The translations under genes and the position numbers were made by a program. A stretch of DNA of 6,730 nt from Chloroflexota bacterium (lineage in GTDB: Bacteria > Chloroflexota > Ktedonobacteria > Ktedonobacterales > JACDGC01): assembly GCA_021812265.1 (NCBI GenBank), contig JAKAOI010000127.1:1-6730 (forward strand). Reading direction: 5' to 3'. The notes under the pieces were generated by a model. The model was not told where the DNA came from and did no database searches. It saw only the letters and a program-made list of their open reading frames with translations. This document shows, one piece after another, positions 5,584-6,730 of this stretch (positions are counted from its first letter, which is position 1; every line of letters begins with the position of its first letter).

Positions 5584-6246
5584 TTATGATCTTCTGGGTA
5601 TGGGAACCAATTGAATCAGCGATCTTGCCATTGTCATGATTTCTGTTTGATATAATGCGCTCAGCCTGCCATCTGAATAACCAAAATCGTTGACGCCAGC
5701 CAAGAAATAATCCGCCGGCAGCGCCCCAATTGCCGGCAAATTTAACGTTCGTGTTTGCTGCGGCAAAATATTTCGATCTGCGGGGTCAACCTTAGAAAAC
5801 ACTATACCAATTCTTCTCCGCTGAATCAACGTTTCAAATTTCTGCGCATAATAATCTACGTTGCGTTCATCTTGTTCTGTCGGCCCAGAAAAGATGAGCA
5901 GATAATCAACATCTACCCGTGAACGTTCTAATTGCTGCCGCTCTAAAAATGTATGATCTACATCTAATAAAATACACGTTGCGCGGCCTTCTACCTCAAT
6001 GCGCGCGCTGGCAACCATCTGCCCAAAATTACGCGCCTGATTGGCGCGAGGCGTCCACAGAACCATGCCGCGCATGCCAAAAGAATCTTTTAGCCGATGT
6101 AAAGTGGTATTGTTTCTGATAAGATCTGTAAGTAATACAGGCGCCCGCTGATCTGTGAGCGATTTTCCCAAGAAGAATGCAGCGGTGCTCACTCCCTGAC
6201 CACGATTTAACTGCGTTAAAGCAATGACTTTTACCGATGATGCCAT
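5584..6246 (-). CDS. ParA/MinD-like P-loop protein with a degenerate Walker A (TadZ/CpaE-like)
   Basis: The protein has 220 residues with the general layout of the ParA/MinD/CpaE fold: first strand VKVIALTQ, P-loop position LNRGQGVSTA (residues 13-22), second strand VLLTDL with Asp41, a Walker-B-like CILLDVD with Asp95, and YLLIFSGPTEQDERN (115-129), which corresponds to the strand and the post-strand segment before the helix that contacts partners. A typical deviant Walker A reads KGGVGKST; here it is NRGQGVST, with Asn14 and Val19 in place of both lysines. ATP hydrolysis by the usual mechanism is therefore unlikely. RIGIVFSKVDP (145-155) is the penultimate strand with the base-contact region. 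The inferred role is a TadZ/CpaE-like polar or membrane localiser of a secretion machine. The gene starts 27 nt after the stop of the preceding gene, with AAGG about 12 nt before ATG, so the two are probably co-transcribed. Confidence 0.75.
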   Translation of the reverse strand: MASSVKVIALTQLNRGQGVSTAAFFLGKSLTDQRAPVLLTDLIRNNTTLHRLKDSFGMRGMVLWTPRANQARNFGQMVASARIEVEGRATCILLDVDHTFLERQQLERSRVDVDYLLIFSGPTEQDERNVDYYAQKFETLIQRRRIGIVFSKVDPADRNILPQQTRTLNLPAIGALPADYFLAGVNDFGYSDGRLSALYQTEIMTMARSLIQLVPIPRRS

Positions 6247-6273
6247 AAGCTTTGAAAACCTTATTTACAAGAC

Positions 6274-6730
6274 TCAACTTGCGCTGGATTTATTCATCCT
6301 ATTATTGTACTCCTTCTCGTAATTATCTGCAAGTTGCAGCAAATTTATTTCCGCTTCGGCAGCGTTAAATGGTAACAGAGGATTCATAACTGAGTCATTG
6401 GCGGCAGTATTAAACGCCAATGCTATTTCGCGGATTACCTTTGGGTTCGTTACGCGGCGCATGCGAACTGCATTATACGCTTCGGCCAGCGCTTCGGGTG
6501 ACAACAAAGAGGCAGATTTCATAGCGCCGGGCAGCGGAAACATGGAGTGCGCCAAGCCGGTTTGCAGCGGCTGCATAACATCGGCGCGCAGATCCGCCAG
6601 CATATCACCGTCAACGGTTTCTTGCTGTGCGGAATAGGTGGCTGATATAATTTGCCGGCGGCTTTCGGCAAACGCAGTCAGTCGTGTTTGCGTAACAACA
6701 ATACCCCATCGGCCAACTTCATATTGCAGT
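6274..6730 (-). CDS. Unrecognised protein, C-terminal 151 residues (5' end outside the window)
   Basis: The frame stays open from the stop (6274-6276) to the right edge, so the real start lies beyond 6730; the Met codon at 6603 is internal. The visible part is mostly helical in composition, with no membrane segment, no cysteine and no known catalytic motif. Segments that could help a search are VGRWGIVVTQTRL near the edge, FPLPGAMKSASLLSPEALAEA in the middle, and AFNTAANDSVMNPLLPF and LLQLADNYEKEYNN near the end. It lies 27 nt upstream of the ParA/MinD-like gene and is very probably in the same operon, so it may belong to the same machine. I do not recognise the family, and no function is proposed. 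Confidence 0.7.
   Translation of the reverse strand, partial: LQYEVGRWGIVVTQTRLTAFAESRRQIISATYSAQQETVDGDMLADLRADVMQPLQTGLAHSMFPLPGAMKSASLLSPEALAEAYNAVRMRRVTNPKVIREIALAFNTAANDSVMNPLLPFNAAEAEINLLQLADNYEKEYNNRMNKSSAS

Overview
The window looks like bacterial chromosome, most plausibly from a Chloroflexota (Ktedonobacteria- or Anaerolineae-like) organism. This rests on style rather than a marker gene: a secreted C39-type peptidase, a lipoprotein with a Thr/Pro-rich linker before a propeller-like domain, a SHOCT-domain membrane peptide, and a CpaF ATPase encoded near separate receiver and ParA/MinD-like proteins. There is no rRNA, tRNA, CRISPR array or complete insertion sequence.

Layout. Left part, + strand: the C-terminal part of a C39-like cysteine peptidase (to 478), a 13-bp inverted repeat followed by a T-rich tract (525-598), then a small predicted lipoprotein (632-1333). 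Bases 1334-1664 hold no convincing gene. From 1665 to the right edge every gene is on the - strand and is read right to left. In transcription order these are an unrecognised gene entering from the right edge (6730-6274), a small ParA/MinD-like protein with a degenerate P-loop (6246-5584), a protein with an atypical receiver domain, a long disordered linker and a helical repeat tail (5442-4117), a CpaF/TadA-type secretion ATPase with a disordered N-terminal extension (3867-2101), a clear intrinsic terminator (2048-2015), and a small SHOCT membrane protein with its own extended -10 promoter (1901-1665).

How the genes may work together. The receiver-like protein and the ParA/MinD-like protein have the two domain types that TadZ/CpaE combines in one polypeptide in classical Tad pilus loci, and here they sit just upstream of a CpaF ATPase. 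The inferred reading is a split TadZ/CpaE plus CpaF module, forming a cytoplasmic motor and its positioning factors for a Tad-like (type IVc) pilus or related secretion machine. The P-loop of the ParA-like protein lacks both signature lysines, the receiver lacks its usual lysine, and the His box of the ATPase carries Gln where His is expected. The machine may therefore be diverged. No TadB/TadC membrane platform, secretin or pilin gene is in the window, and a strong terminator directly follows the ATPase gene. The partner genes must lie to the right or elsewhere.
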